From Candidatus Odinarchaeota archaeon (GTDB lineage Archaea; Asgardarchaeota; Baldrarchaeia; Baldrarchaeales; DXJG01): a stretch of 11,193 bases of DNA. Below the pieces are notes generated by a model. The model was not told where the DNA came from. It saw nothing but the letters and a program-made list of their open reading frames with translations, and made no database searches. The stretch is taken from assembly GCA_021158895.1 (NCBI GenBank), contig JAGGSW010000152.1:1-11193 (forward strand), read 5' to 3'. Position numbers and translations under genes: made by a program. Below, piece after piece: positions 1 through 8,499 of the stretch (positions are counted from its first letter, which is position 1; every line of letters starts with the position of its first letter).

Positions 1-56
1 AGCAAATACTGTATTGTAACCTTCATAACATCCATATTGTTGTCTCATCTATATAT

Positions 57-80
57 AGCAAATAAAAATAAATATTAAGG
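57..80 (-). terminator. T-rich terminator after the cPGS-like gene
   Basis: Directly after the stop of the minus-strand gene, the transcript strand is T-rich and includes a TTTTT run. Archaeal termination commonly uses such U-rich tracts without a hairpin. The remaining bases 1-56 are AT-rich and hold no gene that I can see. Confidence 0.4.
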
Positions 81-1409
81 TTAAAAGCCATGATCTTTCA
101 AGAATTTCTCGATTACATCTTTTAAATCTGGTTTTCCTATCTCTTGTAATTCGTATCTCGCTCTAAGCACAGGCTTATCTACATTGATAACTCTTCTTAT
201 ATCAATCGGCGTACCAGTTACAACAAGATCACATTCAGCTCTTCTAATGGTCTCTTCCAACTCTTTTATCTGTTCTTTACCGTAGCCCATTGCAGGCAAA
301 ACAGACCCTAAGTGTGTATACTCTTCATAAACCTTCTTTATTGAACCAACAGCATAGGGTCTTGGGTCTATAATTTCACTAGCACCATACTTTTTAGCAG
401 CCAAATAACCAGCTCCAAAAGGCATATGGCCATGGGTTACGGTAGGACCATCTTCAATCGCTAGCACCCTCTTACCTCTAATCATTTCAGGTTTGTCAAC
501 GAACAAAGGCATTGCTGCATCGATTATAACAGCATCCGGATTTATTCTCTCTAAATTCCTTCTAACTTTTTCAATATTTTCTGGAGGAGCTGTTTCAACC
601 TTATTTATAATCAGTACATCAGCCATCCTAGCATTGGTTTCTCCAGGATACGCACCAACTTCGTGACCAGCCCTATGAGGATCGGCTACAACGATGAGAA
701 GATCCGGTTTGTAAAACGGAAAGTCGTTATTTCCTCCATCCCAAATAATCAGATCAGCCTCTTTCTCAGCTTCTCTAAGAATTTTTTCATAGTCCACACC
801 AGCATAAACTACTACACCCCTATCGATGAGAGGTTCATATTCTTCTCGTTCCTCTATTGTACATTCATATCTGTCTAGGTCTTCGTACGTAGCAAATCGT
901 TGACACGCCTGTTTTACTAAGTCTCCATAAGGCATGGGATGCCTTATTACAACAAATTTAATGCCCCTTTCTTTAAGTATGTCAACAACTCTTCGTGTGG
1001 TCGGGCTTTTACCGGAACCTGTTCTTACAGCGCATATAGCTATTACTGGAACCTTAGATTTCAACATAGTTGTATTAGGTCCCATAAGTCTAAAATCAGC
1101 ACCTGTAGCTAAGACTAGAGAAGCTTTATGCATAACCTCTTCATGTGGCAAGTCACTGTAAGCCAATATCACTTGGTCTACATCATACTTTTTAACTAAT
1201 TCTGGCAATTGTTCCTCGGGGTATATTGGTATGCCATCCGGATAATTGGGCCCAGCGAGTTCTGGTGGATATTTTCTTCCAGTTATGTTTGGTATTTGGG
1301 CTGCTGTAAAAGCAACTACTTCGTACATATCATTGTTTCTAAAATATACGTTAAAGTTGTGGAAATCACGGCCTGCCGCGCCCATAATTATAACTTTTAT
1401 CCTTTTCAT
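81..1409 (-). CDS. P-loop NTPase, cyclic 2,3-diphosphoglycerate synthetase-like (COG2403 type)
   Basis: The 442-residue protein resembles the archaeal family annotated as predicted GTPase or cyclic 2,3-diphosphoglycerate synthetase. That enzyme closes 2,3-diphosphoglycerate to its cyclic form with ATP in thermophilic methanogens. Visible features are an N-terminal MGAAGRDFHNFN segment (residues 9-20) that looks like a Rossmann-type nucleotide-binding start, a P-loop AVRTGSGKSPTTRR (127-140), a Walker B-like IIWDGGNND (221-229), and NKVE (269-272), which recalls the NKxD base-recognition motif of GTPases. Length is close to the methanogen enzyme. I chose the ATG at 1409 over an in-frame ATG at 1436 because AAGGTGA (1423-1417) lies 7 nt upstream of it. 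The family is recognised with good confidence, but the substrate is not: many members occur in organisms with no reported cyclic diphosphoglycerate. It is probably cytoplasmic and monocistronic. Confidence 0.8.
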   Translation of the reverse strand: MKRIKVIIMGAAGRDFHNFNVYFRNNDMYEVVAFTAAQIPNITGRKYPPELAGPNYPDGIPIYPEEQLPELVKKYDVDQVILAYSDLPHEEVMHKASLVLATGADFRLMGPNTTMLKSKVPVIAICAVRTGSGKSPTTRRVVDILKERGIKFVVIRHPMPYGDLVKQACQRFATYEDLDRYECTIEEREEYEPLIDRGVVVYAGVDYEKILREAEKEADLIIWDGGNNDFPFYKPDLLIVVADPHRAGHEVGAYPGETNARMADVLIINKVETAPPENIEKVRRNLERINPDAVIIDAAMPLFVDKPEMIRGKRVLAIEDGPTVTHGHMPFGAGYLAAKKYGASEIIDPRPYAVGSIKKVYEEYTHLGSVLPAMGYGKEQIKELEETIRRAECDLVVTGTPIDIRRVINVDKPVLRARYELQEIGKPDLKDVIEKFLKDHGF

Positions 1410-1472
1410 TTTGCCTTCACCTTCTGTTTTTATCACGCTTTTTAATAACGTCTAAAACTTACATCTTTACAT

Positions 1473-1480
1473 TATTTAAA
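1473..1480 (-). promoter_or_regulatory. Candidate TATA box for the cPGS-like gene
   Basis: TTTAAATA is read on the minus strand, matching the archaeal TATA consensus. A start site about 25 nt downstream (near 1450) would give a leader of about 40 nt before the ATG at 1409, enough to hold the visible Shine-Dalgarno site. This is motif matching only, in AT-rich DNA. Confidence 0.45.
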
Positions 1481-1575
1481 TTATTTTCAAATAACGTGGT
1501 TGCAGTTGACTGTTTACAGTATTCTTTATGTAAACATTAATCTTGATTTTACAAAACTTTTTCTTCATACTTCTA

Positions 1576-1590
1576 GGAAAAAGTAAAAAA
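1576..1590 (-). terminator. T-rich terminator after the endonuclease IV-like gene
   Basis: About 30 nt past the stop codon the minus strand carries a TTTTTT run followed by a TTTTT run, with no obvious hairpin. This is typical of archaeal oligo-T termination. It separates this gene from the downstream cPGS-like gene, whose own TATA candidate follows. Confidence 0.45.
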
Positions 1591-1620
1591 CAAACTATAA
1601 ACGTGGAAACTTAAAGAAAC

Positions 1621-2511
1621 TTAACGCTTTCTTTTCTTTTTGGTAGTTACTCTCTTTTTTGTTTTTCTTTTTCTTAAGCGTTCATAAATTTTTTTCATGT
1701 TTATCGCGTCTCTATCAAGCGTGGGCGATTCGCTTATAATAACAGGTTTTAAGTCCCATTCAATAATTAACTCAGCAAGAGGTTCAAAAGGAGGGCCAAA
1801 CTCTTTTTCAGATAGTAGCCTATGTGTCTTTTCACCCTTATCTGTAAATTCTACCTTAGTGAAATGACAGTGAAGATCTTTTAACACCTCTGAACCTAGC
1901 CTTTTTTCTATTTCATTTAAGATTTTTTCATACTCTTTCCTGCCCTTAATTAGCCCCTGTTCTCTTGCATGGATGTGAGCCCAGTCTATTGTTGGACATA
2001 CTAATTCTACTTCTTCACACATTGTCAGAATTTCATCTAAACTTCCCAACTGTGAGATTTTCCCTGTAGTTTCTGGAGCTAAAAGAACACCCTTTATACC
2101 TTCAGCCTTAGCCTTCTCCACGACTTCCTTAAGCGCTTCTATACACATTCTCAAAGCTTCACCCGGAGTTTTTTCCCCATAATATCCTGGATGAAAAACA
2201 ACCTTTCTTGCACCCATCCACATCGCAGCTCTCATAGACTCTAAAAGTCTTTCCTTAGATTTCTTAAAAGTCTCTTTTTTATCCGAAGCTAAATTAATGT
2301 AATATGGGCCATGGAGGGAAACATAAACATCATTTTCCTTAGCATTTTTTCCAAGCTCTTTTGCGGCATCCTCCTTAATACGAATTCCTCTTACAGCCTG
2401 ATACTCGTAAGCGTCTAACCCCTCCTCTTTAACGTATATAGGCGCTTCGACAGTCGGCCCTTTGAAATCTAAAGGATTTCCAGCCGGGCCAAATCGCACA
2501 CGATCAGCCAT
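1621..2511 (-). CDS. Endonuclease IV-like TIM-barrel protein (AP endonuclease family) with basic tail
   Basis: This 296-residue protein looks like archaeal endonuclease IV-related proteins (xylose-isomerase-like TIM barrel), which cleave DNA at abasic sites using a metal cluster. Candidate metal ligands appear in family order: H68 in SLHGPY, H107 in FHPGYY, E147 in LAPETTG, D176 and H179 in TIDWAHIHA, H216 in DLHCHF, H230 in GEKTH, and E261 in ISESPT. The Asp of the bacterial DxH pair near H230 is not obvious (K-T-H instead), so the third metal site may differ. The last 20 or so residues are almost all Lys, Arg or Thr and lie outside the barrel. I place the start at the ATG at 2511, because AGGTGA (2522-2517) lies 5 nt upstream and the protein then begins MADRVRFGPAG; an in-frame ATG at 2532 has no such site. 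Nuclease activity is inferred from the family. Confidence 0.82.
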   Translation of the reverse strand: MADRVRFGPAGNPLDFKGPTVEAPIYVKEEGLDAYEYQAVRGIRIKEDAAKELGKNAKENDVYVSLHGPYYINLASDKKETFKKSKERLLESMRAAMWMGARKVVFHPGYYGEKTPGEALRMCIEALKEVVEKAKAEGIKGVLLAPETTGKISQLGSLDEILTMCEEVELVCPTIDWAHIHAREQGLIKGRKEYEKILNEIEKRLGSEVLKDLHCHFTKVEFTDKGEKTHRLLSEKEFGPPFEPLAELIIEWDLKPVIISESPTLDRDAINMKKIYERLRKRKTKKRVTTKKKRKR

Positions 2512-2522
2512 ACTACTCACCT
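2509..2522 (-). promoter_or_regulatory. Shine-Dalgarno site deciding the endonuclease IV-like start
   Basis: AGGTGA at 2522-2517 is followed by a 5-nt spacer and the ATG at 2511. It supports this start over the ATG seven codons upstream. Confidence 0.65.
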
Positions 2523-2565
2523 GAGTGTACATTTACTGAAATAAAACTGGTATGCAACACATTAA

Positions 2566-2574
2566 TATTATATT
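2566..2574 (-). promoter_or_regulatory. Candidate TATA box for the endonuclease IV-like gene
   Basis: AATATAATA is read on the minus strand about 55-63 nt upstream of the ATG at 2511. Initiation near 2544 would give a short leader of about 33 nt. It lies back to back with the candidate tRNA promoter on the other strand. Confidence 0.35.
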
Positions 2575-2600
2575 TCTCTCCATTTAAAAATGATAGAAAG

Positions 2601-2608
2601 TTAAATAA
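2601..2608 (+). promoter_or_regulatory. Candidate TATA box for tRNA-Arg
   Basis: TTAAATAA is centred about 34 nt upstream of the mature tRNA 5' end at 2639. That spacing allows initiation a few bases ahead of the tRNA, as is usual for archaeal tRNA genes, with RNase P trimming the short leader. Confidence 0.4.
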
Positions 2609-2638
2609 GCTGATAATGTATGGAGTAAAACAACAGAA

Positions 2639-2737
<99 letters not shown>

Positions 2738-2774
2738 ATAACCAATAAATGTTAAAAGGAAGATAATTAGCTTA

Positions 2775-2781
2775 TATTTTT
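2775..2781 (+). terminator. T-run terminator after tRNA-Arg
   Basis: A TTTTT tract lies about 40 nt past the CCA on the plus strand, just before the convergent end of the helicase gene. Confidence 0.4.
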
Positions 2782-2794
2782 CTAGCAGTTTAAT

Positions 2795-5044
2795 CTAACT
2801 TATTGGTTCACCCATTCCTGGGCTTGTTACCGTTTTTGTTTCTACTCCTAGTTTCACGACTTTTCTTAGCAGTTCTATAGCTTTCGTTTTTGACAGAAAC
2901 TTATTATCATTACCGCAATAATAATCGTATACGCATAGGGGGCATCCATCCCCTTTGCATTTGCAACTCGTTAATATTTTGAGTGCTGTGTTAAGTGCTT
3001 TTTCAAGTCGTTCTATGAGAAGAAGGGTGAGGCCTGAACCACCAACCGCTCCGTCATATATGAAAATCGTCCCGTCAGGGTATGATATACCTCCCATTTC
3101 TGCTGAGTCAGCTCCAACAACTGTTTGTGCTGCTGATATTATCACATGTTCTGCTGCATGTGCTGCTGATGCAGCATCTTCCAAGTCCCATTCAGGGTTC
3201 ATGGGTAGTTGGAATGCTATGCCTCTGGTCTCAAATCTGTATTTTAAGGGGTCTTCAAGCATTGTTTCACTCATTACATGTTTTGTTGCAAAGTCCCTTG
3301 TTTTATATCCGTAAACTATGTGTTCTATTATCATTTCTCCATAGGTTACTGGAATGCTGTAAACTTTCCTTTTTTTGACTGGTGTGAATTCTACGGGTTC
3401 TGATCTCCATATAGGTTTTGTTTCTAACCTTAAATATTGAGGTATCTGGGTTACAGTTGCTTTTTTATAATCAAATTCGAGAACTTGGTAAAGGTTACCT
3501 CCATGCATATAAATTGCTCCTGGGAAAAGCTCTTTTATTGCCATAGGCATTTCTCTAAAACCTAAATACCTTCTCTTCACATCATATATGTGCACTATGT
3601 CCCCTGTCCCCCTTAAATTCACACCATACAAAGCCTTCCAGCACTTCTCTGTTGGGTATAGTCTTCTTGCCCGTTCCACCAGGTAACTTTGAGATATTAG
3701 TTCTTTAACTATTTCTTTTTCTCTTTCCCCCATTTTTTCTACTTCATCCAGCCTTATGGGGCGATCACACGCCATACCAATCAAATGACTTCTGGTGACT
3801 ACTGGATTTGTAGGGTCGATGTAAACGGGTTCAGGATCTTGTTTAAAGAATTCATCAGGATTTTCACTATAGTATCTGCTAATAGGATCTTCGCCCAAAA
3901 TAGTAAAGACATAAGCAGTTTGCCCTCTTCTACCAGCTCTACCAACTCTTTGTAAGTATTTTGCGAACGTTGGAGGTATCTCAGTTAAAATTACGCAATC
4001 TAAATCTCCTATATCTATACCTAGTTCAAGCGTGGGCGTTGCAACAACAGCTTCCAATTCGCCTCGTTTAAATTCAGCTTCGATTTTTTTCCTAAATCGT
4101 TCCGTTAACCCAGCGCGGTGGATTCCCATTTTTATTTTTCTCATGTTTGCTAATCTCTTAATAGATTCGGCTTCTTTATGCCCCCTAACGAAGATCAACG
4201 TTTTTTTCCCAGCGTTGACCATGATATTTGCTAGTTCTACAGCTTCGCTTATTCTACTTCTCGTTAAAGGTTGTATGAATGCATGGTATGTTTTGCCAGT
4301 AACCCTGCCCCTGGAGGATACAACTTCCACATCTCTGTCAAAAAGCGTTTTACCAAATTTTTCAGGGTTACCTATTGTAGCCGACGACCCTATGAATTGA
4401 AGTCTTCTTCTAGCTTTTCTTCTCAGCCTTCTAAGAAGATGATGAACATGCGCTCCAAAAACTCCACTATAAACATGTAATTCATCTAAAACTACAATTT
4501 TAAGCGTGCTAAGAATATCTCTAAACCATTTACTAGGTAAAATCCTATTAAGCATGTCTGGGTTTGAAATCAAAATTGAAGGAGGGTTTGCTCTAATTTT
4601 CTCTCTATCCCTTTCAGATGTATCCCCATCGTAAATAGCTATTGACACACCAAAAATACTTGGAAACATCTTGTACACTTTTTCTATTTGATCCCGAGCC
4701 AAAGCTTTAGTTGGATACATTACTAATGCTCTTGTTCCTTCACCAATATGATGGATACAATCTTGCAAAATAGGGGTTAGAAAAGCTTCAGTCTTACCCG
4801 TACCAGTACCAGAAACAATTACAACATCTTTTCCATCCAGAATCTTGCGAATAGCTTCTTCCTGAAACTTGTAAAGTTTAACTATTCCTCTCCTTTTTAA
4901 CGCCGATATAACCGAAGGATGAAAAGATAATTCGTCCACATTGCAACCATAGGGAATCTCAGTTCTCTTAAGGACTCTTAATGTTACTAGTTTCCTAGTT
5001 TCGTCACGTGTAATGTTTTGGAGAATGGGATCGTCGACCTTCAT
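2795..5044 (-). CDS. Superfamily 2 DEAD/DEAH-type helicase with C-terminal DUF1998 (Hrq1/MrfA-like)
   Basis: The 749-residue protein has a complete SF2 helicase core. Motif I is SGTGTGKTE (78-86), motif II is DELH (187-190), motif III is SAT (221-223), ATPTLELGIDIG lies at 335-346, and motif VI is QRVGRAGRRG (365-374). The C-terminal third carries a DUF1998-type region: AAEHVIISA, then SYPDGTIFIYDGAVGGSGL, then a cysteine cluster, C694, C696, C701, C704 and C710, ending CGN. This matches the zinc site of bacterial MrfA (YprA) and is related to eukaryotic Hrq1, ATP-dependent 3'-5' DNA helicases linked to crosslink repair. Length is typical of MrfA. The ATG at 5044 is preceded by GAGG. DNA unwinding is a family-based expectation; a role in crosslink repair in this organism is inference. 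The endonuclease IV-like gene downstream fits a repair theme but lies beyond the tRNA gene. Confidence 0.88.
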   Translation of the reverse strand: MKVDDPILQNITRDETRKLVTLRVLKRTEIPYGCNVDELSFHPSVISALKRRGIVKLYKFQEEAIRKILDGKDVVIVSGTGTGKTEAFLTPILQDCIHHIGEGTRALVMYPTKALARDQIEKVYKMFPSIFGVSIAIYDGDTSERDREKIRANPPSILISNPDMLNRILPSKWFRDILSTLKIVVLDELHVYSGVFGAHVHHLLRRLRRKARRRLQFIGSSATIGNPEKFGKTLFDRDVEVVSSRGRVTGKTYHAFIQPLTRSRISEAVELANIMVNAGKKTLIFVRGHKEAESIKRLANMRKIKMGIHRAGLTERFRKKIEAEFKRGELEAVVATPTLELGIDIGDLDCVILTEIPPTFAKYLQRVGRAGRRGQTAYVFTILGEDPISRYYSENPDEFFKQDPEPVYIDPTNPVVTRSHLIGMACDRPIRLDEVEKMGEREKEIVKELISQSYLVERARRLYPTEKCWKALYGVNLRGTGDIVHIYDVKRRYLGFREMPMAIKELFPGAIYMHGGNLYQVLEFDYKKATVTQIPQYLRLETKPIWRSEPVEFTPVKKRKVYSIPVTYGEMIIEHIVYGYKTRDFATKHVMSETMLEDPLKYRFETRGIAFQLPMNPEWDLEDAASAAHAAEHVIISAAQTVVGADSAEMGGISYPDGTIFIYDGAVGGSGLTLLLIERLEKALNTALKILTSCKCKGDGCPLCVYDYYCGNDNKFLSKTKAIELLRKVVKLGVETKTVTSPGMGEPIS

Positions 5045-5268
5045 AGTCTTCCTCTCATTAATTCAAAATGCTGTTTTAATGAGACTTACGATATATTTTC
5101 TACCGAAAAAGAAATTTAAACATACTAGTTCCTTCTAACTTTACTTGCAACATGATACTGAACCAAATTTGTAACACGTTATTACAGGGAGGCCCTATAA
5201 TTAAACGTATCTCCTGATCTTAAAAAGAATTTTATGATGCTAAATAATAAAAATTGAAATATGAAAAA
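5045..5268. other. Intergenic region between LeuRS and helicase genes
   Basis: This stretch is 224 bp and AT-rich, with no convincing gene. Two possible TATA elements for the helicase read on the minus strand: TTTAAATTTC (5120-5111) and an AATATAT-like element near 5097-5090. A small inverted repeat AGGG-AGG-CCCT sits at 5186-5196. It is too short to interpret and is not followed by a T run in either direction. Confidence 0.4.
5248..5268 (-). terminator. T-rich terminator after leucyl-tRNA synthetase
   Basis: Two TTTTT runs on the minus strand lie immediately after the stop codon at 5269, suiting archaeal oligo-T termination. Confidence 0.4.
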
Positions 5269-8187
5269 TTATATGAGCAAAATTGCCGGCCTTCCTGGTA
5301 GAGCCTGTTCTGCTTTAGGATGCTTTGCTTGTTCTGCTTTTTCAATTATTACTTTTTCTAGACCTGTTTCCCTTGCTACATACTCTGCGAATTTTTGAAA
5401 TACATCGAATTCTACTTGCGGATCTGCGAATTTCCACAGTTTTCCAGCCTTAACTATTCTTTGAACGATTTGTTGAACGCCCTTTGCAAATTTTCTCAGT
5501 TTTTCATCTTTCATCAGAAGTGGCATTAGCGATTTAACTGTTAGTGGCACGTTTGCCTCAGCTATCTTTCGAAAGACTTGATATTTCCATTCTGGAGCAA
5601 TGTAGATGTACGCAGTGGAGGGTTTCTGATCTCTTATCAAGGATAAAATCTCCTTGATATCGCTAATTGTCTGTAGAACAACATCTACTGATGTTTCTAT
5701 TTTCTCATCTATTAGTTTTTCATCAGCTACTGGCCAAGATTCTGTAGAAATGAAATCTTCATTTCCTAGTTTATGCCATATTTCTTCGCAAATGTGAGGA
5801 ATTACTGGTGCTAAAAGGCGTAGCCATTTATCCAATACGTATCTTAGCACAGCTGCTTCCTCTTTCTTATCTCCGTCCTTCATTATTTTTCTGTAGAAAT
5901 CTATATGATGCATGAGTTCAAAGAAACTTTGTATAATAGCGTCTCTGAATCTCAGTTCTTCATAAAACTGTGTAACGTCTCTTATAGTTGTGTTTATTTT
6001 TGAAAGTAGCCACCTACTAATACTTGAAATATTCTCTAATTCTAATTTCTCTTCGGGCATTTCTAAAATTTCGCTTACTAAGTTCCAGAATTGTTGGAGT
6101 CTTTTCATAGTTACTGCTACTTCCTTCTCTCTCCAGTCCATTGTGGTAGGCAGATCTGCAGCGTAAGCCACGTATAATCTATACAAGTCACTTGAATATT
6201 TTCTAGCTATGTCCACTAATGGTATAACGTTCCCATAAGATTTTGACATTTTTCTTCCTTCCTTAATGACTAATTCGTTTAATGTTATTTTCTTCGGCCA
6301 TTTGTCCTCTGGAAAGATAGCTACGTGGTGAAATATGAAAAACGTCAAGTGATTCGTAATGTGTGCTGGAGCTGTATGCCTTTGATCAACTGGATACCAG
6401 TATTCAAATTCTTCGTGCATCTTTTTCAGTAGGTCCGTTGGGATACCTGTTTTCTTTGAAACGTCTTCAGGAGTTCCATTGCCCAAAAAGACATAGTCCC
6501 AGAACTCGTAGGACAATTTTGAGGGATCTATTTTGTTATTTCTAATATGGTGTATCACTGTATAAAATGCCATGTAGATCGTTGAATCCGATAAGGATTC
6601 TATTATCCATTCAGGGTCAAACGGCAAGCGGGTTCCTATTCCACGTTTTCTTGCACATGGTCTTTCTCGCAACCATTCTATAGTATCTTCGAAAAGCTTT
6701 CTATACGTTTTTGGGTATATTACCATTTTTTCTAAGCATTTTCTAGCCTTTTGTTTCCATTCCTCTTTTGAATAGTCTATGAACCATTGGTCAGGCAAAA
6801 CAACTGCTATAACCTTACCACCACATCTACAAATCACAGGTTTCTCTAGAGCAGTAACTTCGTACATAATATCTGCCATTCCCTGTTCTTTCAGAAAGCT
6901 TACTACGTCATCCTTGACCTCTGATACCTTTCTTCCTGCAAACTGACCGCAATTTTCCTTCATTATTCCACGATAATATTCAGCTTTGTATATTTCATCA
7001 GTAGCTTTCTCTAGATTCTCCACATCGTCCTGATTTTTTATTTTCATTCTCTCACAGACTTCGATTGCCGGATACTCTCCGTATCCATCAATCTTAATAA
7101 TTGAAATAGGCTTAATTTTCCTAACCTCTTCCACGTCTAATCCAAACTCTTTAATCATCTCTGGATTTTCCTGCAGATCCTTTAATGCTATCCAATCAAA
7201 GGGCGCATGGGCAGGCACAGAATATACAACACCAGTTGCATTATCCGTATCAACGAAACGACCTGGAAGTATAGGTATTTCTCTATTTATCGGAGATATG
7301 CATGTTTTTCCAACTAGGTCCCTGCCTTTTATTTCTTTTAGCACTTCTACTTTTCTTTCCTGTTTTGATAGTTTAAAGGCAGCTTCTTTTGATATTATCC
7401 ATTTCTCCCCATCTACCTTGGCTTCAACGTACGTGCCTTCAGGATGTACCCAAACATTTGTAACGCCAAAGATCGTTTCCGGTCTTAGTGTGGCTGCAGC
7501 TAGGTAACCGTCATTCATTTTGAATTTTATAACTGTAAACTCTATAATATCCGGCTTTATCTCATCTCCTCCCTTAATATCATCTTCTCCGACAGCATTT
7601 CCATGAGCCACACAAAACAGAATCGGATATTTCCCCTGTTTTATGTAACCCTTTTCATTTAGCTTTTTAAATTGCCATGTGACAAAAGCATTGTATTCTG
7701 GATCGCCAGTAGTAAACTGTCTTCTCCAATCTATACCAAAACCAAGAGACTTGAAGTCACGAATAATCACGCTTGAAAAGAATTTTGCAACATTCCAAGG
7801 TTCCTTAAACGACTCTATAATCTTCTCTATCTCCTCTTCATAATCAACGTAAAGTTTAACGTAGTCTCTGAACTCCCGTACTGCACTTTCTTCTCCAGAC
7901 CGAATTCTGGCAGATATACCTTCTATAGGCGTTCCAGTAATATGAAAAGCCATCGGCCAAAGCACATTGTACCCTTGCATTCTCTTAAATCTTGCAATAA
8001 TATCTCCGATCGTATAGGTTCTCCCGTGACCGATATGAAGCGCTCCACTTGTATATGGATATGGAACTGTGAGGAAGAATTTTTCTTTGCTGGGATCAGG
8101 ATCTGCCTCAAATATTTTTGCTTCTTCCCACTTTTTCTGCCACTTTGCCTCTATGGTTCTCAAAGTCTCTAAGAAATCACCTGACAA
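5269..8187 (-). CDS. leuS: Leucyl-tRNA synthetase (archaeal type, class I)
   Basis: The enzyme charges tRNA-Leu with leucine using ATP in the cytoplasm. The 972-residue length fits archaeal/eukaryotic LeuRS. The HIGH motif is HIGH (51-54) within PYTSGALHIGHGRTY. KMSKS lies at 646-650 and is followed by YGN. A large insertion between them carries the CP1 editing domain, with TLRPETIFGVTNVWV (233-247) and the DNATGVVYSVPAHAPFDW segment (315-332), where the editing Asp sits. A zinc-ribbon-like CRCGG occurs at 453-457, and an anticodon-binding helical region follows the catalytic core. The start is TTG at 8187, with a near-perfect GGAGGTG (8201-8195) 7 nt upstream. It is transcribed alone, divergent from the Yip1-like gene. 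Confidence 0.97.
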   Translation of the reverse strand: MSGDFLETLRTIEAKWQKKWEEAKIFEADPDPSKEKFFLTVPYPYTSGALHIGHGRTYTIGDIIARFKRMQGYNVLWPMAFHITGTPIEGISARIRSGEESAVREFRDYVKLYVDYEEEIEKIIESFKEPWNVAKFFSSVIIRDFKSLGFGIDWRRQFTTGDPEYNAFVTWQFKKLNEKGYIKQGKYPILFCVAHGNAVGEDDIKGGDEIKPDIIEFTVIKFKMNDGYLAAATLRPETIFGVTNVWVHPEGTYVEAKVDGEKWIISKEAAFKLSKQERKVEVLKEIKGRDLVGKTCISPINREIPILPGRFVDTDNATGVVYSVPAHAPFDWIALKDLQENPEMIKEFGLDVEEVRKIKPISIIKIDGYGEYPAIEVCERMKIKNQDDVENLEKATDEIYKAEYYRGIMKENCGQFAGRKVSEVKDDVVSFLKEQGMADIMYEVTALEKPVICRCGGKVIAVVLPDQWFIDYSKEEWKQKARKCLEKMVIYPKTYRKLFEDTIEWLRERPCARKRGIGTRLPFDPEWIIESLSDSTIYMAFYTVIHHIRNNKIDPSKLSYEFWDYVFLGNGTPEDVSKKTGIPTDLLKKMHEEFEYWYPVDQRHTAPAHITNHLTFFIFHHVAIFPEDKWPKKITLNELVIKEGRKMSKSYGNVIPLVDIARKYSSDLYRLYVAYAADLPTTMDWREKEVAVTMKRLQQFWNLVSEILEMPEEKLELENISSISRWLLSKINTTIRDVTQFYEELRFRDAIIQSFFELMHHIDFYRKIMKDGDKKEEAAVLRYVLDKWLRLLAPVIPHICEEIWHKLGNEDFISTESWPVADEKLIDEKIETSVDVVLQTISDIKEILSLIRDQKPSTAYIYIAPEWKYQVFRKIAEANVPLTVKSLMPLLMKDEKLRKFAKGVQQIVQRIVKAGKLWKFADPQVEFDVFQKFAEYVARETGLEKVIIEKAEQAKHPKAEQALPGRPAILLI

Positions 8188-8201
8188 AATTTAGCACCTC
8201 C
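8185..8201 (-). promoter_or_regulatory. Strong Shine-Dalgarno site with TTG start for leuS
   Basis: GGAGGTG, then a 7-nt spacer, then TTG. The strong site explains use of a weak start codon and sets the pattern seen again in the ubiquitin cluster. Confidence 0.75.
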
Positions 8202-8499
8202 CAAATCAATAAACTAGTTTTTCTAACAAAGTTTGTAAAAATAGACAATTGACACGCTACTCTACCATGGTATATCAAAAACTTAGAAATGGTTCCAGTG
8301 GAGAATAAAATCCCTCACATTAATGGCCTCCTTACCTCACTATATATCATTCATACAAATTTAAATTATTTGGATCAACCTTCTCAGAGGGTACTTTGCT
8401 CTTCGCTATCAATGTTAAGAACTTTACATAAACGTTATTAATTAGAATTGTGAAAAAGATTTTAGATTTAATTATTAAACTTTATGCTAGGTGTCCTAA
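8188..8499. promoter_or_regulatory. Divergent promoter region between leuS and the Yip1-like gene
   Basis: The 312-bp region holds no convincing gene. For leuS, minus-strand TATA candidates are GATATATA (8348-8341), implying a leader of about 130 nt, and GATATA (8276-8271), implying about 60 nt. For the plus-strand gene, TTTACATA (8423-8430) would give initiation near 8454 and a leader of about 46 nt. A symmetric ATTTAAAT core lies near 8359-8366 and could serve either direction. I found no long hairpin, riboswitch or clear C/D box RNA. Confidence 0.4.

Noticed and set aside
2955..3378. Two plus-strand frames of about 100-120 residues opposite the helicase
   Set aside because: They are antisense to the conserved DUF1998 region, overlap each other, and have low-complexity Ser/Ala/Leu composition typical of shadow frames.
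5186..5196. Small inverted repeat AGGG-AGG-CCCT as a terminator or operator
   Set aside because: The 4-bp stem is too short, there is no T run beside it, and no second copy was seen.
5150..5215. Possible C/D box sRNA (TGATA and CTGA elements)
   Set aside because: The C-like and D'-like boxes are adjacent with no room for a guide, and the C box does not match RTGATGA.
8188..8499. Attenuator or riboswitch in the leuS leader
   Set aside because: I could find only very short palindromes such as AAACTAGTTT and no stable hairpin or leader peptide with leucine codons. A long leader remains possible but unsupported.
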